From: DASTCZ01 sp963704455
Lineage (GTDB): Bacteria; Acidobacteriota; Terriglobia; Acidiferrales; UBA7541
DNA: 64,000 bases
Direction of reading: 5' to 3'
Assembly: GCA_963704455.1 (NCBI GenBank)
Contig: OY969905.1
Span: 806,001 to 870,000, forward strand
In this document: one piece after another, positions 16,820 to 25,510 of the stretch
How the letters are laid out: every line of letters begins with the position of its first letter
Position numbering within the stretch: position 1 is the stretch's first letter
Program-made: the position numbers and the translations under genes
Notes under the pieces: generated by a model
The model's input: the letters and a program-made list of their open reading frames with translations, nothing else
What the model was told of the DNA's origin: nothing
Database searches by the model: none

Positions 16820-18823
16820 CTACTTGATCGGGCCGTCCATCAGCAGATCCCCATTCGCGCGTGTGCCGGGAATCAGGGTATCGCGCGGAGGGCCGCTCCT
16901 TCCCGCGTCGGCGATTTGAATATTGTTCACGGTGAATACGCGGCCCAGCGCGCGGTCAAAGTTCACTTTTGCAACTACGAGGTTTACCCGCGCCTGCACT
17001 TCCTGGCCGGCAGCCAATGCAAGCGCGTTCTGCACTTGAATCACGAGCAAAGTCGAGGAGGTGCCAAGCAAGAACTTTTTGTTTTCAGCGTCCAGCGATT
17101 CCTGCTGGAGCACGCGGTTCTGAATAGCGGAATCGAGCGCCGCCCGGGACTGCTCGAGCTGAATCTGTGCTGTGTGAACATCCACCACTACGGCATTTTG
17201 CTGCCGCTGGAGCTGCGCCGTGTCTTCCCGCTGCTGAAGAATCGCAGAAATATTGGCCGCTTGAGCCGCGCGGTTGCGGATCGGGATAGACAGAGTCATT
17301 TGCGCGGTATAGCTCGGAAACTGGTTTGTTGCGATCTGATCCAGCGCATCGTTCAATCCGGTGTTGGCCGTTGTGGTCACGGGCGCGGTTGTCGCCGGAT
17401 TGGACGCGAACTCATTGGGGATCACCACGCCGCCCGCGCTCACAATCGGACTATTCAGGTTGGCAATAAATTCACCGGGAATGATGCTGCCGGGAATAGT
17501 CGTGGTTTTTTGTCCCGCAAGCCCTGTCCAGCCGTATTGGCCGAGCGCGGTCAAAGTCGGCAGCAGCGCATTGCGCGTTCCACGGATGTTCAGGTCGTCG
17601 GAATCCAGCGTAATCTGGAACTGTTTGTAGTCCGGCCGGTTGGTCAATGCTTCGCGGACTGCCTCATCGAGCGGAACATTTTCCACCATCTGAGGGATAA
17701 ACGTGTCGTCCGTGGGAACGATTTCAAGTTTGGAAAGGCCCTGAGCAAGTGGATTCTTGGTGATTACGCTCAAGAGCAGGACCTCCGCCTGCCGCCTCGC
17801 AGTCTGCGCCTGAATCAGCGCGCTCGTCGCGCTTGCCACCTGCGCTTTCGCGGTAATCACGTCAAGCGGCGCCATCGTCCCGATTTGCTCTTGTTTCTGG
17901 TTCGATTCGTATTGAGTTTGTGCGAGCGTGAGCGATTGTTGCGCCACTTCAATGTTTTTGATTGTGAAAACGTAATTCCAATAATCGTCTTCCACGTTGG
18001 TAATCGTCGTGATTACCAATTGCTGGAATTGAAGGTCGGAAATCGTCTTGTTGTTTCGCGCAATCTTGATGAACCGCGTGTTCGGCACCAGCCCAAATCC
18101 GTTGAGCAATGATTGCTGGATGGTGACGTTGAGTGTTGATTCCACAAACGGGTTAATCGTGTTGCCCGCCGTCGAGCTCTGCCGCGTATTGTCCTGCGTC
18201 ACTTGGAACTGCGTGCCGGTCACAAAGGCCTGGCTGTAAGTAAAGTTCTGCGTCACCGTGTGAGAGGTCAGTGCCGTCACGCCCGCGCCTGCGCCGGAAG
18301 TGAACGGGTTGCTGATGGGAGTGTTCGTGTGGTTGACCGAGGTTACGGATGTAAATCGAGGATCAAAGCTGAAGGGAGTACTCGCGCCGGAAAGAGCGCT
18401 CAATATCCCGGTGTCCGCAATCCACGGGAAATAGAGTTGCACCTGGATGTCCATATTGTTTTCAAGCGCCAGCGCAACGCAGTCCTGCAAGCCCACGTAG
18501 AGCTTGCCGTCGCGAATGAATTGCTGCAGCTTCGCCGAATTCGACATATTTGGCATCGGGATGTTCAACTGCGAATAAGGCGCCAGAAAATTCGGAGCGG
18601 CCTTCTTCCCATGGGAATATTCTTCCTGGGATTGATCAGTGATCTTCCTCGGCTGGGCTGGTGGGGGTGGCTGAGCTTGTCCCTGTTGTTGCCCCTGGCC
18701 CTGTTGTTGGGTGCCCTGTTGCTGAGCCCCCTGTTGCTGCCCATATGCAGGGGCCACAGGCGAAATTGTCACTGCCAGGACCAGAGCAAGTATTCCGAGC
18801 ACACGCATGTACCTAAGCATCAT
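16820..18823 (-). CDS. TolC-family outer-membrane efflux protein
   Basis: A 667-aa TolC/OEP-type protein that would form the outer-membrane and periplasmic channel of an efflux pump or type I secretion system. The start at 18823 (the first of two adjacent ATGs) has AAGGA 8 bp upstream and gives a signal peptide (ending near 'VAPAYG'). A Gln/Pro-rich linker (about 28-65) follows. Two OEP repeats are seen: 'VEDDYWNYVFTIKNIEVAQQSLTLAQTQYESNQKQEQIGTMAPLDVITAKAQVASA' and the C-terminal 'DVHTAQIQLEQSRAALDSAIQNRVLQQESLDAENKKFLLGTSSTLLVIQVQNAL'. It is longer than E. coli TolC because of an insertion in the middle. No pump or adaptor gene is adjacent. Confidence 0.88.
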   Translation of the reverse strand: MMLRYMRVLGILALVLAVTISPVAPAYGQQQGAQQQGTQQQGQGQQQGQAQPPPPAQPRKITDQSQEEYSHGKKAAPNFLAPYSQLNIPMPNMSNSAKLQQFIRDGKLYVGLQDCVALALENNMDIQVQLYFPWIADTGILSALSGASTPFSFDPRFTSVTSVNHTNTPISNPFTSGAGAGVTALTSHTVTQNFTYSQAFVTGTQFQVTQDNTRQSSTAGNTINPFVESTLNVTIQQSLLNGFGLVPNTRFIKIARNNKTISDLQFQQLVITTITNVEDDYWNYVFTIKNIEVAQQSLTLAQTQYESNQKQEQIGTMAPLDVITAKAQVASATSALIQAQTARRQAEVLLLSVITKNPLAQGLSKLEIVPTDDTFIPQMVENVPLDEAVREALTNRPDYKQFQITLDSDDLNIRGTRNALLPTLTALGQYGWTGLAGQKTTTIPGSIIPGEFIANLNSPIVSAGGVVIPNEFASNPATTAPVTTTANTGLNDALDQIATNQFPSYTAQMTLSIPIRNRAAQAANISAILQQREDTAQLQRQQNAVVVDVHTAQIQLEQSRAALDSAIQNRVLQQESLDAENKKFLLGTSSTLLVIQVQNALALAAGQEVQARVNLVVAKVNFDRALGRVFTVNNIQIADAGRSGPPRDTLIPGTRANGDLLMDGPIK

Positions 18824-19025
18824 TCTAAGTTCCTTTCCAGCGATAGGTTTACATCCAGAATTGCGAATTCCACCCCACATCAGTTAAACGTCCCAGCCTA
18901 GAGGTTTGTTTCAAGTATTTCCGCGGGAAAATGTTGGCGCGGAGCCTCCGCCATGATGGCGGCCAAGCGATTGCAAATGCATCCCCCGACAAAGAACGCG
19001 TTAGTGTAACAGCCGTGCGGCTTTC

Positions 19026-19054
19026 TTGACAACGCGCGGGGCGGGCCGTAGGCT
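19026..19054 (+). promoter_or_regulatory. Sigma-70-type promoter of pyrE
   Basis: TTGACA (19026-19031) and TAGGCT (19049-19054) are separated by 17 bp. The -35 is a consensus match and the -10 is moderate. Transcription would begin around 19061, leaving a short leader that holds the AAAGGAGG ribosome site just before the ATG at 19078. Confidence 0.6.
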
Positions 19055-19077
19055 AGCCGCCGAAAGGAGGGTTTCCG

Positions 19078-19686
19078 ATGGGGCCGGAACAATTGATGGA
19101 ACTCCTGCGCTCCGTGGGCGCAATCCGAACAGGACACTTTGAGCTTTCCTCCGGCCTTCACAGCGATACCTACATTCAATGCGCCCTCGCACTTCAGTAC
19201 CCCAAATATGCCGAACAACTGGGCGCCGCGCTGGCCGCGGAATTCATCGGCTTGCGGATTGAATGCGTCGCGTCACCCGCGCTCGGCGGGCTGATCCTCG
19301 GCCACGAAGTCGCGCGCGCACTGGGGATGCACCACACCGATCCCGGCGTCCCGGCAATCTTCGCCGAGCGCGACGCCAGCGGCAGGATGACGCTCCGCCG
19401 CGGCTTCAGCATGAAGCCGGGCCAGCCCGTGCTTGTGGTCGAAGACGTTTGGACCACCGGCGGCTCAACTTTTGAAACCATTCGCGTGATTGAAGAGGCG
19501 GGCGGCGCCGTCGTGGCCGCCGGGGCGCTGATCGACCGCAGCCAGGGCCGCCTGGAATTGCCTGTGCAGACCGAATCGCTTCTCCAGCTCGACATCCACA
19601 GCTTCGAGCCGGAGGATTGCCCTCTCTGCCGCGCGGGAAGCGCCGCCGTCAAACCCGGCAGCCGGTTTGTCCGCGCCAACGCGTAA
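19078..19686 (+). CDS. pyrE: Orotate phosphoribosyltransferase
   Basis: Converts orotate and PRPP to orotidine 5'-phosphate in de novo pyrimidine synthesis. At 202 aa it has the normal length. 'GHFELSSGLHSDTYIQCA' is the N-terminal orotate-site block. 'SPALGGLILGHEVA' and the PRPP-binding loop 'VLVVEDVWTTGGSTFETI' are diagnostic. The ATG follows an excellent AAAGGAGG site and a good promoter. A C-terminal 'EDCPLCRAG' pair of cysteines before the end is seen in many acidobacterial and cyanobacterial-type PyrE proteins. truA follows 51 bp later, likely on the same transcript. The rest of the pyr genes, apart from carAB at 48-53 kb, are not in the window. Confidence 0.93.
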   Translation: MGPEQLMELLRSVGAIRTGHFELSSGLHSDTYIQCALALQYPKYAEQLGAALAAEFIGLRIECVASPALGGLILGHEVARALGMHHTDPGVPAIFAERDASGRMTLRRGFSMKPGQPVLVVEDVWTTGGSTFETIRVIEEAGGAVVAAGALIDRSQGRLELPVQTESLLQLDIHSFEPEDCPLCRAGSAAVKPGSRFVRANA

Positions 19687-19737
19687 TCCGCATCGCGCGG
19701 CAAACTTTCCCACTCGTGCGATAATTCCAGCGCAGCC

Positions 19738-20610
19738 ATGCGCAACTTTAAGCTCACCGTTGCTTACGACGGCTCGGAATTTTCTGGCTGGCAGGCGCAA
19801 CCCGGCCAGCCGACGATCCAAGGAGCGCTCGCCGACGTCGCAAGCACGCTCACGCAGGAGAATGTGCAGGTATTCGGAGCTGGCCGCACCGACGCGGGAG
19901 TGCATGCGCTTGGGCAGGTCGCTCACTTTCGCACGCAGTCGGGTTTGACGGTGTTAGAATTCAGGCGCGCATTCAATGCGCTCCTGCCTCCCGCGATCCG
20001 CGTGTTGGATGCCGAAGAAGTCGGCCCGGATTTTCACGCGCGATGGAACGCGCAGGCAAAAACTTATCAGTACCGCATCTTTCGCGCGCAGGTCCTGCCT
20101 CCGTTTGAACACCGTTACGTCTTGCACGATCCCTTTCCGCTGGACACAGCGGCCATGGCCCGCGCCGCGCGGCTCTTCGAGGGCGAGCACGACTTTTCCT
20201 CCTTCGCCGCATCCACGGGCACCGATGAAGGCGACCGCGATCGTTCGCCCGTGCGAGAGATCTTTTCCTCGCGCATGTTTTCGCGAAAGGGAAGCTCTTT
20301 GGCGGGGAAGGGGTTTCTCGGAGCAGTTGAAACGAGCGCGCATTCGCTCGACGAAACTTCCGCGGAACAATATTCAGTGTCGCAGGGTTGCGAGACGCAC
20401 GAATTGCTCTACGTCGTCCGCGGCAGATCATTCCTGCGTTACATGGTGCGAAAGATTGTTGGCACGCTGCTCGATGTTGGCCGTGGCCGCCTGCGCCCGG
20501 AAGATATCCCCCAGCTCTTCGAGTTGCGCGACCGCTCGCGCTCCGGCCCGACCGCGCCGCCGCAAGGTCTTTACCTCGTCTCCGTCGAATACGCCGATCC
20601 TTGGAAGTGA
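19738..20610 (+). CDS. truA: tRNA pseudouridine(38-40) synthase
   Basis: Isomerises uridines 38-40 in the anticodon arm of tRNAs. At 290 aa it is slightly long. The catalytic aspartate is Asp52 in 'GAGRTDAGVHALGQVAHF'. 'FHARWNAQAKTYQYRI' and 'RSFLRYMVRKIVGTLLDVGRGR' are the other family blocks. A 25-35 residue insertion between 'FSRKGSSLAGKGFLGAVETSAHSLDETSAEQ' and the next strand explains the extra length. It lies downstream of pyrE with a 51-bp gap. No separate promoter is evident. Confidence 0.93.
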   Translation: MRNFKLTVAYDGSEFSGWQAQPGQPTIQGALADVASTLTQENVQVFGAGRTDAGVHALGQVAHFRTQSGLTVLEFRRAFNALLPPAIRVLDAEEVGPDFHARWNAQAKTYQYRIFRAQVLPPFEHRYVLHDPFPLDTAAMARAARLFEGEHDFSSFAASTGTDEGDRDRSPVREIFSSRMFSRKGSSLAGKGFLGAVETSAHSLDETSAEQYSVSQGCETHELLYVVRGRSFLRYMVRKIVGTLLDVGRGRLRPEDIPQLFELRDRSRSGPTAPPQGLYLVSVEYADPWK

Positions 20611-20715
20611 CCTCGCCTAAATGGATGGTCTGCGCAATTCGGTTCAAGTATGATAAGAATTGATTGGCAACGAGGATTTGCTTCTTGAACGCAAACCGGA
20701 GAGGCGCGTCACAGA

Positions 20716-21027
20716 ATGTCTGAAACGAATCCTTCCGCACCAGTGACGGCCGGCCCACCGGCCGCGACACCCGGTGCATCCCCCGCTGTCGGCGCGACTC
20801 CGCCGCAGCCGAAAATCAAAGTCCGCAAGCCGCGTCAGCGCGCCTGCGACGAAAAAGACGACAAGGGCAAATTTTGCTTCGGCCACTTGAAGCGCTGGTA
20901 CGACTATCCGAAAGAAATCGAAGCGCTCGTCGGCCACAACGCGGAAATCTATCGCTGTGAGTTCTGCAAAACAATTTACAAACCAAATCTTGCGGAAATG
21001 CCTCACAGTTACACCCTGCGCACCTGA
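20716..21027 (+). CDS. Small Cys-rich protein, possibly zinc-binding, function unknown
   Basis: A 103-aa soluble protein with a GGAGAGG ribosome site upstream. The first 40 residues are a Pro/Ala-rich disordered tail ('SAPVTAGPPAATPGASPAVG'). The compact part has paired cysteines and a histidine: 'ACDEKDDKGKFCFGHLKRWYDYP' and 'YRCEFCKTIYKP'. A four-Cys/His zinc ribbon or knuckle is therefore plausible. It is followed 30 bp later by the LeuA-like gene. I do not recognise a family name. The conserved aromatic/charged core argues for a real protein rather than a chance frame. Confidence 0.72.
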   Translation: MSETNPSAPVTAGPPAATPGASPAVGATPPQPKIKVRKPRQRACDEKDDKGKFCFGHLKRWYDYPKEIEALVGHNAEIYRCEFCKTIYKPNLAEMPHSYTLRT

Positions 21028-21057
21028 TCGGCGCACAAGAGGGCCACGGCGAACGAA

Positions 21058-22356
21058 ATGTCACCCACTGACCAGCCGCGGCCCGCTGCAAACCCGCACA
21101 CGGAAGAATTAATATTCGATTGGAATCTCAAGTCTCCTGTGAATTTTGCGCAAGGCCGCAAAGTCCTGCTCGACGACGAAACGCTTCGCGACGGCTTACA
21201 AAATCCATCCGTCGTTGACCCGCCTATCGAGGAAAAATTCCAAATCCTCCATTTGATGGAGGCTCTCGGAATCGAAACCGTGAATATCGGTCTGCCCGGA
21301 GCAGGGTATCGCGCTTATGCCGACACGCTCGCCCTCGCGGACGAAATCGTCCGCGCGAAATTAAAGATTCGCCCGAACTGCGCCGCACGCACGCATGAAA
21401 ATGATATCCGTCCTATTGCTGAAATTTCTCAGAAGGCCGGACTCGCTATCGAGGCTGCCACATTCCTCGGCAGCAGTCCGGTTCGCCGCCTGGTGGAAGA
21501 TTGGACCGTGGATCATCTCGCGCGCACAACTGAGAACGCCGTAAAGTTCGCTGTCGTGCACGGCCTTTCGGTCATGTACGTCACCGAGGACACCGCCCGC
21601 ACGGATCCCGAAACTGTAAAGCGCCTCTACCGCACCGCGATTGATTGTGGCGCGAGCGCTGCCGTGCTTTGCGACACCGTCGGCCACGCCACGCCCATGG
21701 GCGCGTACGCGCTGATAAAGTTTTTCCGCACGGAGGTCCTGAAGCCCGGCGAAAAAATCCGCGTGGATTGGCACGGCCACAATGATCGCGGCCTCGCCAT
21801 CGCGAATTCGCTCGCGGCAATTCTTGCGGGCGCGGACCAGATTCACGCCGCGGCGAATGCGCTCGGCGAACGCGTTGGCAACACACCGATGGAATTGATG
21901 CTCGTCAACTTGCGGCTCCTCGGCCTGATTGACCGCGACCTTTCCCGCTTGAAGGAATATTGCGAAACGGTCGCGCGGGCCACGCACACCACGATTCCAC
22001 CGAATTATCCGGTCGTCGGCCGCGATGCGTTCCGCACCGCCACTGGTGTCCACGCCGCCGCAATTATCAAGGCGTTCCGCAAGGCGGACGCCATGCTCGC
22101 CAACACCGTCTACAGCGGAGTACCCGCGCAACTCTTCGGCCTTGACCAAATTATCGAAATCGGCCCGCTGAGCGGAAAATCAAATGTGTCATTCTGGCTC
22201 GAACGACACGGCCTCGAGGCAAACGACGAACTTATTGCGCGCATTCTTGAGGCCGCGAAGAAATCCAGTCATATCCTCAGCGACGAAGAAATCTACTCAC
22301 TCTGCGGCCGGCAGCCGCGTACGGCCACGCAGCATGGCAGCGGAACCCGGCTGTGA
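21058..22356 (+). CDS. 2-isopropylmalate synthase-like acyltransferase (HMGL-like), no regulatory domain
   Basis: A 432-aa DRE-TIM metallolyase-type synthase that condenses acetyl-CoA with a 2-oxo acid. The catalytic block is 'LLDDETLRDGLQNPSV', the metal-site block 'DWHGHNDRGLAIANSLAAI' and the signature 'NALGERVGNTPMELML'. The accessory subdomain 'TGVHAAAIIKAFRKAD..LIGLDQIIEIGPLSGKSNVSFWL'-like region is present. The C-terminal LeuA regulatory domain that gives leucine feedback is missing (432 versus about 510 aa). It could be 2-isopropylmalate synthase, citramalate synthase or homocitrate synthase. leuC and leuD at 31-33 kb make the first attractive. The M20 peptidase gene begins 16 bp after its stop. 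Confidence 0.83.
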   Translation: MSPTDQPRPAANPHTEELIFDWNLKSPVNFAQGRKVLLDDETLRDGLQNPSVVDPPIEEKFQILHLMEALGIETVNIGLPGAGYRAYADTLALADEIVRAKLKIRPNCAARTHENDIRPIAEISQKAGLAIEAATFLGSSPVRRLVEDWTVDHLARTTENAVKFAVVHGLSVMYVTEDTARTDPETVKRLYRTAIDCGASAAVLCDTVGHATPMGAYALIKFFRTEVLKPGEKIRVDWHGHNDRGLAIANSLAAILAGADQIHAAANALGERVGNTPMELMLVNLRLLGLIDRDLSRLKEYCETVARATHTTIPPNYPVVGRDAFRTATGVHAAAIIKAFRKADAMLANTVYSGVPAQLFGLDQIIEIGPLSGKSNVSFWLERHGLEANDELIARILEAAKKSSHILSDEEIYSLCGRQPRTATQHGSGTRL

Positions 22357-22372
22357 AGGTTTGCTCTACTCA

Positions 22373-23758
22373 ATGCGCTCGGCAGAAAAGTTGACGCCCG
22401 CGCCGGTTTGGTCAAAACTGTCGCTCCAGGTTGCGCGCCGCTTCATCCTGTTTTTTCTATTGGGCTGCGCTGCCGGCTCCAATTTAATAATTGCGATGCC
22501 AAAACTTTCTCCAGCTTCGGCGCAACAGAAGTCAGCTACACCCGTTGGCGATCTCGCGCGCGACGAGCGCGTCAAGCGCGCGCTCGATTGGCTGGCGAAC
22601 AACACGACATGGATCACTGACGAGCAGATTCGCATCACTGAAATTCCCGCGCCGTCATTCCAGGAGACGCAGCGTGCCGCCTATCTCCGCCGCGCGCTCG
22701 CAGCTTGCGGCCTTCGCGTCCGCACTGACGATATCGGCAATGTAATCGGCGAACGCACCGGCTCCGCGCCTCCAAGCCCCACTGACGACCCTGTGGTTAT
22801 TCTCGTCGCGCATCTTGACACCGTTTTCCCCGCCGACACCGACGTTCACGTCCGCCGCGAAGGCGGCATGCTCTACGCGCCCGGTATCGCCGATAACGGC
22901 GCGGGGCTTTCCTCTCTGCTCGGAGTCGCGCGCGCGATGAATGAAGCGAAGCTGAAAACGCGCCGCACCGTTGTCTTTGCCGCGGACGTCGGCGAAGAGG
23001 GTGAAGGAAATCTTCGCGGCGTGCGCCAGCTCATCGAGGGTTACGGCAAGCGCGTCGCTGCGGTCATCGCGCTCGACGGCGCTTCTACTGACTATGTCGT
23101 CACGCAGGCCCTCGCATCGCGGCGCATCGAGATCACGGTCACCGGCCCCGGTGGCCACAGTTGGACGGATTTCGGGGTGCCGAATCCCATCAACGCGCTC
23201 GCGCGTGGAATTTCTCGTTTCCTCAGAATCACGCTCCCTGCAACTCCGCGCACAACTTTCAACATCGGCGAAATTGAAGGCGGCGGTTCAGTCAACTCAA
23301 TCCCCGCGCGCGCCGCGATCAAAGTCGACATCCGCAGCGAGCAGGAGAAAGAAATTGGCCGAGTGGAAACTGCGCTGCGCGAGGCCATCCGCTCGGGCAT
23401 TCAAGAAGAAATGGACTCCTCAAAAGTCCGCGGCATCGCTTCAGCCGATGGCGGCGGCCTCGACATGCAGTCGCGCGCGCTCGGCGTGCGCCCTGGCGGG
23501 GAATTGCCCGCGAATTCGCCGCTGCTCCAGGCGGTAACCGACGCGGATCGTTTTCTCGGAAACCGTTCGCGCCAGGAACGCTCCTCCACCGACGCAAACG
23601 TTCCGCTCTCGATGGGCATCCCCGCCATCGCCATGGGCGGCGGTGGCCGGGCCGGCGGCGCGCACACCTCCGGCGAATGGTATGACCCCGAAGGCCGCGA
23701 ACTTGGCTTGCAAAGAATTCTGCTCACGCTGCTGAGCACATCCGGAGTTGAAAAATGA
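22373..23758 (+). CDS. Exported M20-family metallopeptidase
   Basis: A di-zinc M20 peptidase (ArgE/DapE/PepT-like) of 461 aa from the ATG at 22373. The frame extends upstream into the LeuA-like gene, but those starts are not credible. A hydrophobic N-terminal segment ('ARRFILFFLLGCAAGSNLIIAM') implies export or membrane anchoring. Zinc ligands are visible as 'VAHLDTVFP' (His), 'GIADNGAG' (bridging Asp), 'DVGEEGEGN' (Glu pair) and the terminal 'GGAHTSGEW' (His). 'SIPARAAIKVDIRSE' marks the dimerisation domain. Its stop overlaps the start of the next amidohydrolase by 4 bp (ATGA), so both exported hydrolases are made together. The substrate is probably a peptide or acylated amino acid. Confidence 0.85.
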   Translation: MRSAEKLTPAPVWSKLSLQVARRFILFFLLGCAAGSNLIIAMPKLSPASAQQKSATPVGDLARDERVKRALDWLANNTTWITDEQIRITEIPAPSFQETQRAAYLRRALAACGLRVRTDDIGNVIGERTGSAPPSPTDDPVVILVAHLDTVFPADTDVHVRREGGMLYAPGIADNGAGLSSLLGVARAMNEAKLKTRRTVVFAADVGEEGEGNLRGVRQLIEGYGKRVAAVIALDGASTDYVVTQALASRRIEITVTGPGGHSWTDFGVPNPINALARGISRFLRITLPATPRTTFNIGEIEGGGSVNSIPARAAIKVDIRSEQEKEIGRVETALREAIRSGIQEEMDSSKVRGIASADGGGLDMQSRALGVRPGGELPANSPLLQAVTDADRFLGNRSRQERSSTDANVPLSMGIPAIAMGGGGRAGGAHTSGEWYDPEGRELGLQRILLTLLSTSGVEK

Positions 23759-25488
23759 AAAAGGTTTGGCTGAGCTTGGCGGCAATGATTTGTGTCACGG
23801 TGGTGACCGTCGTCGCCCGTCAAAATCTGCACCGAGTCTCTGCGGCAAACGAGGCAAGCGAGTCTATGCAAAAGACAAACGGACCGGTGGACCTCATCTT
23901 AATCAACGGCGTCATCTATACCGGCGATCCCGCACAGCCGCGCGTGCAAGCGCTAGCCGTATGGGGAGAAAAAATTACCGCGACCGGAACGACGGATCAA
24001 ATTCGCGCGCTCGCCGGCCCAAGAACAAAAGTGATCGATCTGCACGGCGGATTCGCTATGCCGGGATTCAATGACGCTCACCTCCATCTCGGCAGCGCTG
24101 CACAGGCTAAGCTCAGCGTGGATTTGGAAGGCGCCAATTCCATCGGTGAATTTCAGCGCCGAATTCGCGCGCGCGTCGCGCAATCAAAGCCGGGAGAATG
24201 GATCACGGGCCGAGGATGGGATCACACGCTTTGGAATCCCGCGCGATTCCCCACGCGGCAGGACCTCGACACCGTCTCCGGCGATCACCCGATGTTCTTC
24301 ACTCATATTTCGGGACACGTAACGGTGGCAAACTCGAAGGCTCTCGAGATTGCCGGCATCACGGCAAGCACGCCAAATCCTCCCGGCGGAGAGATTGAAC
24401 GCGACGCGCAAGGTCAGCCCGATGGCATGTTGAAAGAAGGCCCCGCATCAGGAATCGTCGCGCGCAATATCCCGCCGGTTACACCCGAGCAGCGCAATCA
24501 GGGAATCGAATTGGCATTGAAAGAGGCTGCCTCGAATGGCATCACCTCCATGCAAGACAATTCTTCCTGGGACGATTTCCTCACTTATCGCGCAATGAAC
24601 AATTCCGGCACGCTCACCGCGCGCATAACGGAGTGGTTGCCCTTCGACGCGCCGCTCGACCGCCTCGAACAGATGCGAAAGGACGGCGGCACCACCGACC
24701 CGTGGCTCAAGACCGGAATGCTCAAAGGATTTATGGACGGCGCACTGGGCACAGGCACCGCTGCGCTTCTGGCGCCTTATTCGGACGCGCCCAATTCAAC
24801 AGGCATTCTCGAAACGCATCCCGGCGACCTAAATCAGATGTGCGTCGAGCGCGACAGAGCCGGATTCCAGATCGGCCTCCACGCGATTGGCGACCGCGGC
24901 GTCCGCACAGCGCTCGATTGCTTTGTTGCTATTGTGAACGCAAACGGCCTGCGCGACCGTCGCGACCGCGTCGAACACGCGCAGATCGTCGCGCCCGAAG
25001 ATTTCGCGCGTTTCGGTTCGTTTCATGTAATCGCCTCAATGCAGCCCTCGCATCAAACCACGGACATGCGCTGGGCCGAGCGCCGCCTCGGCCCCGAACG
25101 AATCAAAGGCGCCTACGCGTGGAAGTCAATGCTGAACAACGGCGTCACCCTAGCATTCGGCACTGACTGGCCCGTCGAGATCATCAACCCGATGCGCGGC
25201 CTACACGCTTGCGTCACGCGCCAATTGCCCGATGGCAACCCGAAGGGCGGTTGGCAACCGCAAGAAAAGATCACGATGGACGAATGCATCCGCGCCTATA
25301 CGGTCGGCTCGGCCTACGCGGAATTCGAGGAAGGAAAGAAGGGCCAGCTTGTGCCCGGACAATTTGCTGACATCATCATTCTTTCCGAGGATGTGACGAG
25401 GGTCCCTCCAGAGAAAATTCTCGGCGTCAAAGTCAATCAAACAATTGTCGGCGGCAAGACCGTGTTCACGGCGCCTAGCCTCAAGTGA
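23755..25488 (+). CDS. Exported amidohydrolase, YtcJ-like (amidohydrolase family 3)
   Basis: A 577-aa metal-dependent amidohydrolase with a signal or anchor peptide (MKKVWLSLAAMICVTVVTVVARQ). The family 3 markers are present: 'LILINGVIYTGDPAQPRVQALAVWGEKI' (N-terminal beta sandwich), 'MPGFNDAHLHLG' (HxH metal ligands), 'QIGLHAIGDRGVRTALDCF', 'RVEHAQIV' and 'AFGTDWPVEIINPMRGLHACVTRQ' (the late Asp). Members of this YtcJ-like group are widespread, and their substrates are mostly unknown. It is translationally coupled to the M20 peptidase upstream. A convergent membrane-protein gene ends 22 bp downstream. Confidence 0.87.
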   Translation: MKKVWLSLAAMICVTVVTVVARQNLHRVSAANEASESMQKTNGPVDLILINGVIYTGDPAQPRVQALAVWGEKITATGTTDQIRALAGPRTKVIDLHGGFAMPGFNDAHLHLGSAAQAKLSVDLEGANSIGEFQRRIRARVAQSKPGEWITGRGWDHTLWNPARFPTRQDLDTVSGDHPMFFTHISGHVTVANSKALEIAGITASTPNPPGGEIERDAQGQPDGMLKEGPASGIVARNIPPVTPEQRNQGIELALKEAASNGITSMQDNSSWDDFLTYRAMNNSGTLTARITEWLPFDAPLDRLEQMRKDGGTTDPWLKTGMLKGFMDGALGTGTAALLAPYSDAPNSTGILETHPGDLNQMCVERDRAGFQIGLHAIGDRGVRTALDCFVAIVNANGLRDRRDRVEHAQIVAPEDFARFGSFHVIASMQPSHQTTDMRWAERRLGPERIKGAYAWKSMLNNGVTLAFGTDWPVEIINPMRGLHACVTRQLPDGNPKGGWQPQEKITMDECIRAYTVGSAYAEFEEGKKGQLVPGQFADIIILSEDVTRVPPEKILGVKVNQTIVGGKTVFTAPSLK

Positions 25489-25510
25489 TGGCGCCCGCGC
25501 TGCCCGAGTT

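Noticed and set aside
16916..18112. 398-aa plus-strand open frame opposite the TolC gene
   Set aside because: Shadow frame; Arg/His-rich translation without domain features, while the opposite strand has a full signal-peptide OEP protein.
18898..19218. 106-aa minus-strand frame opposite the pyrE start
   Set aside because: Overlaps the strong pyrE promoter and N-terminus; composition not protein-like.
22184..22372. Upstream extension of the M20 peptidase frame into the LeuA-like gene
   Set aside because: The extra residues read as out-of-frame LeuA sequence; hydrophobic N-terminus and domain start fit the ATG at 22373.
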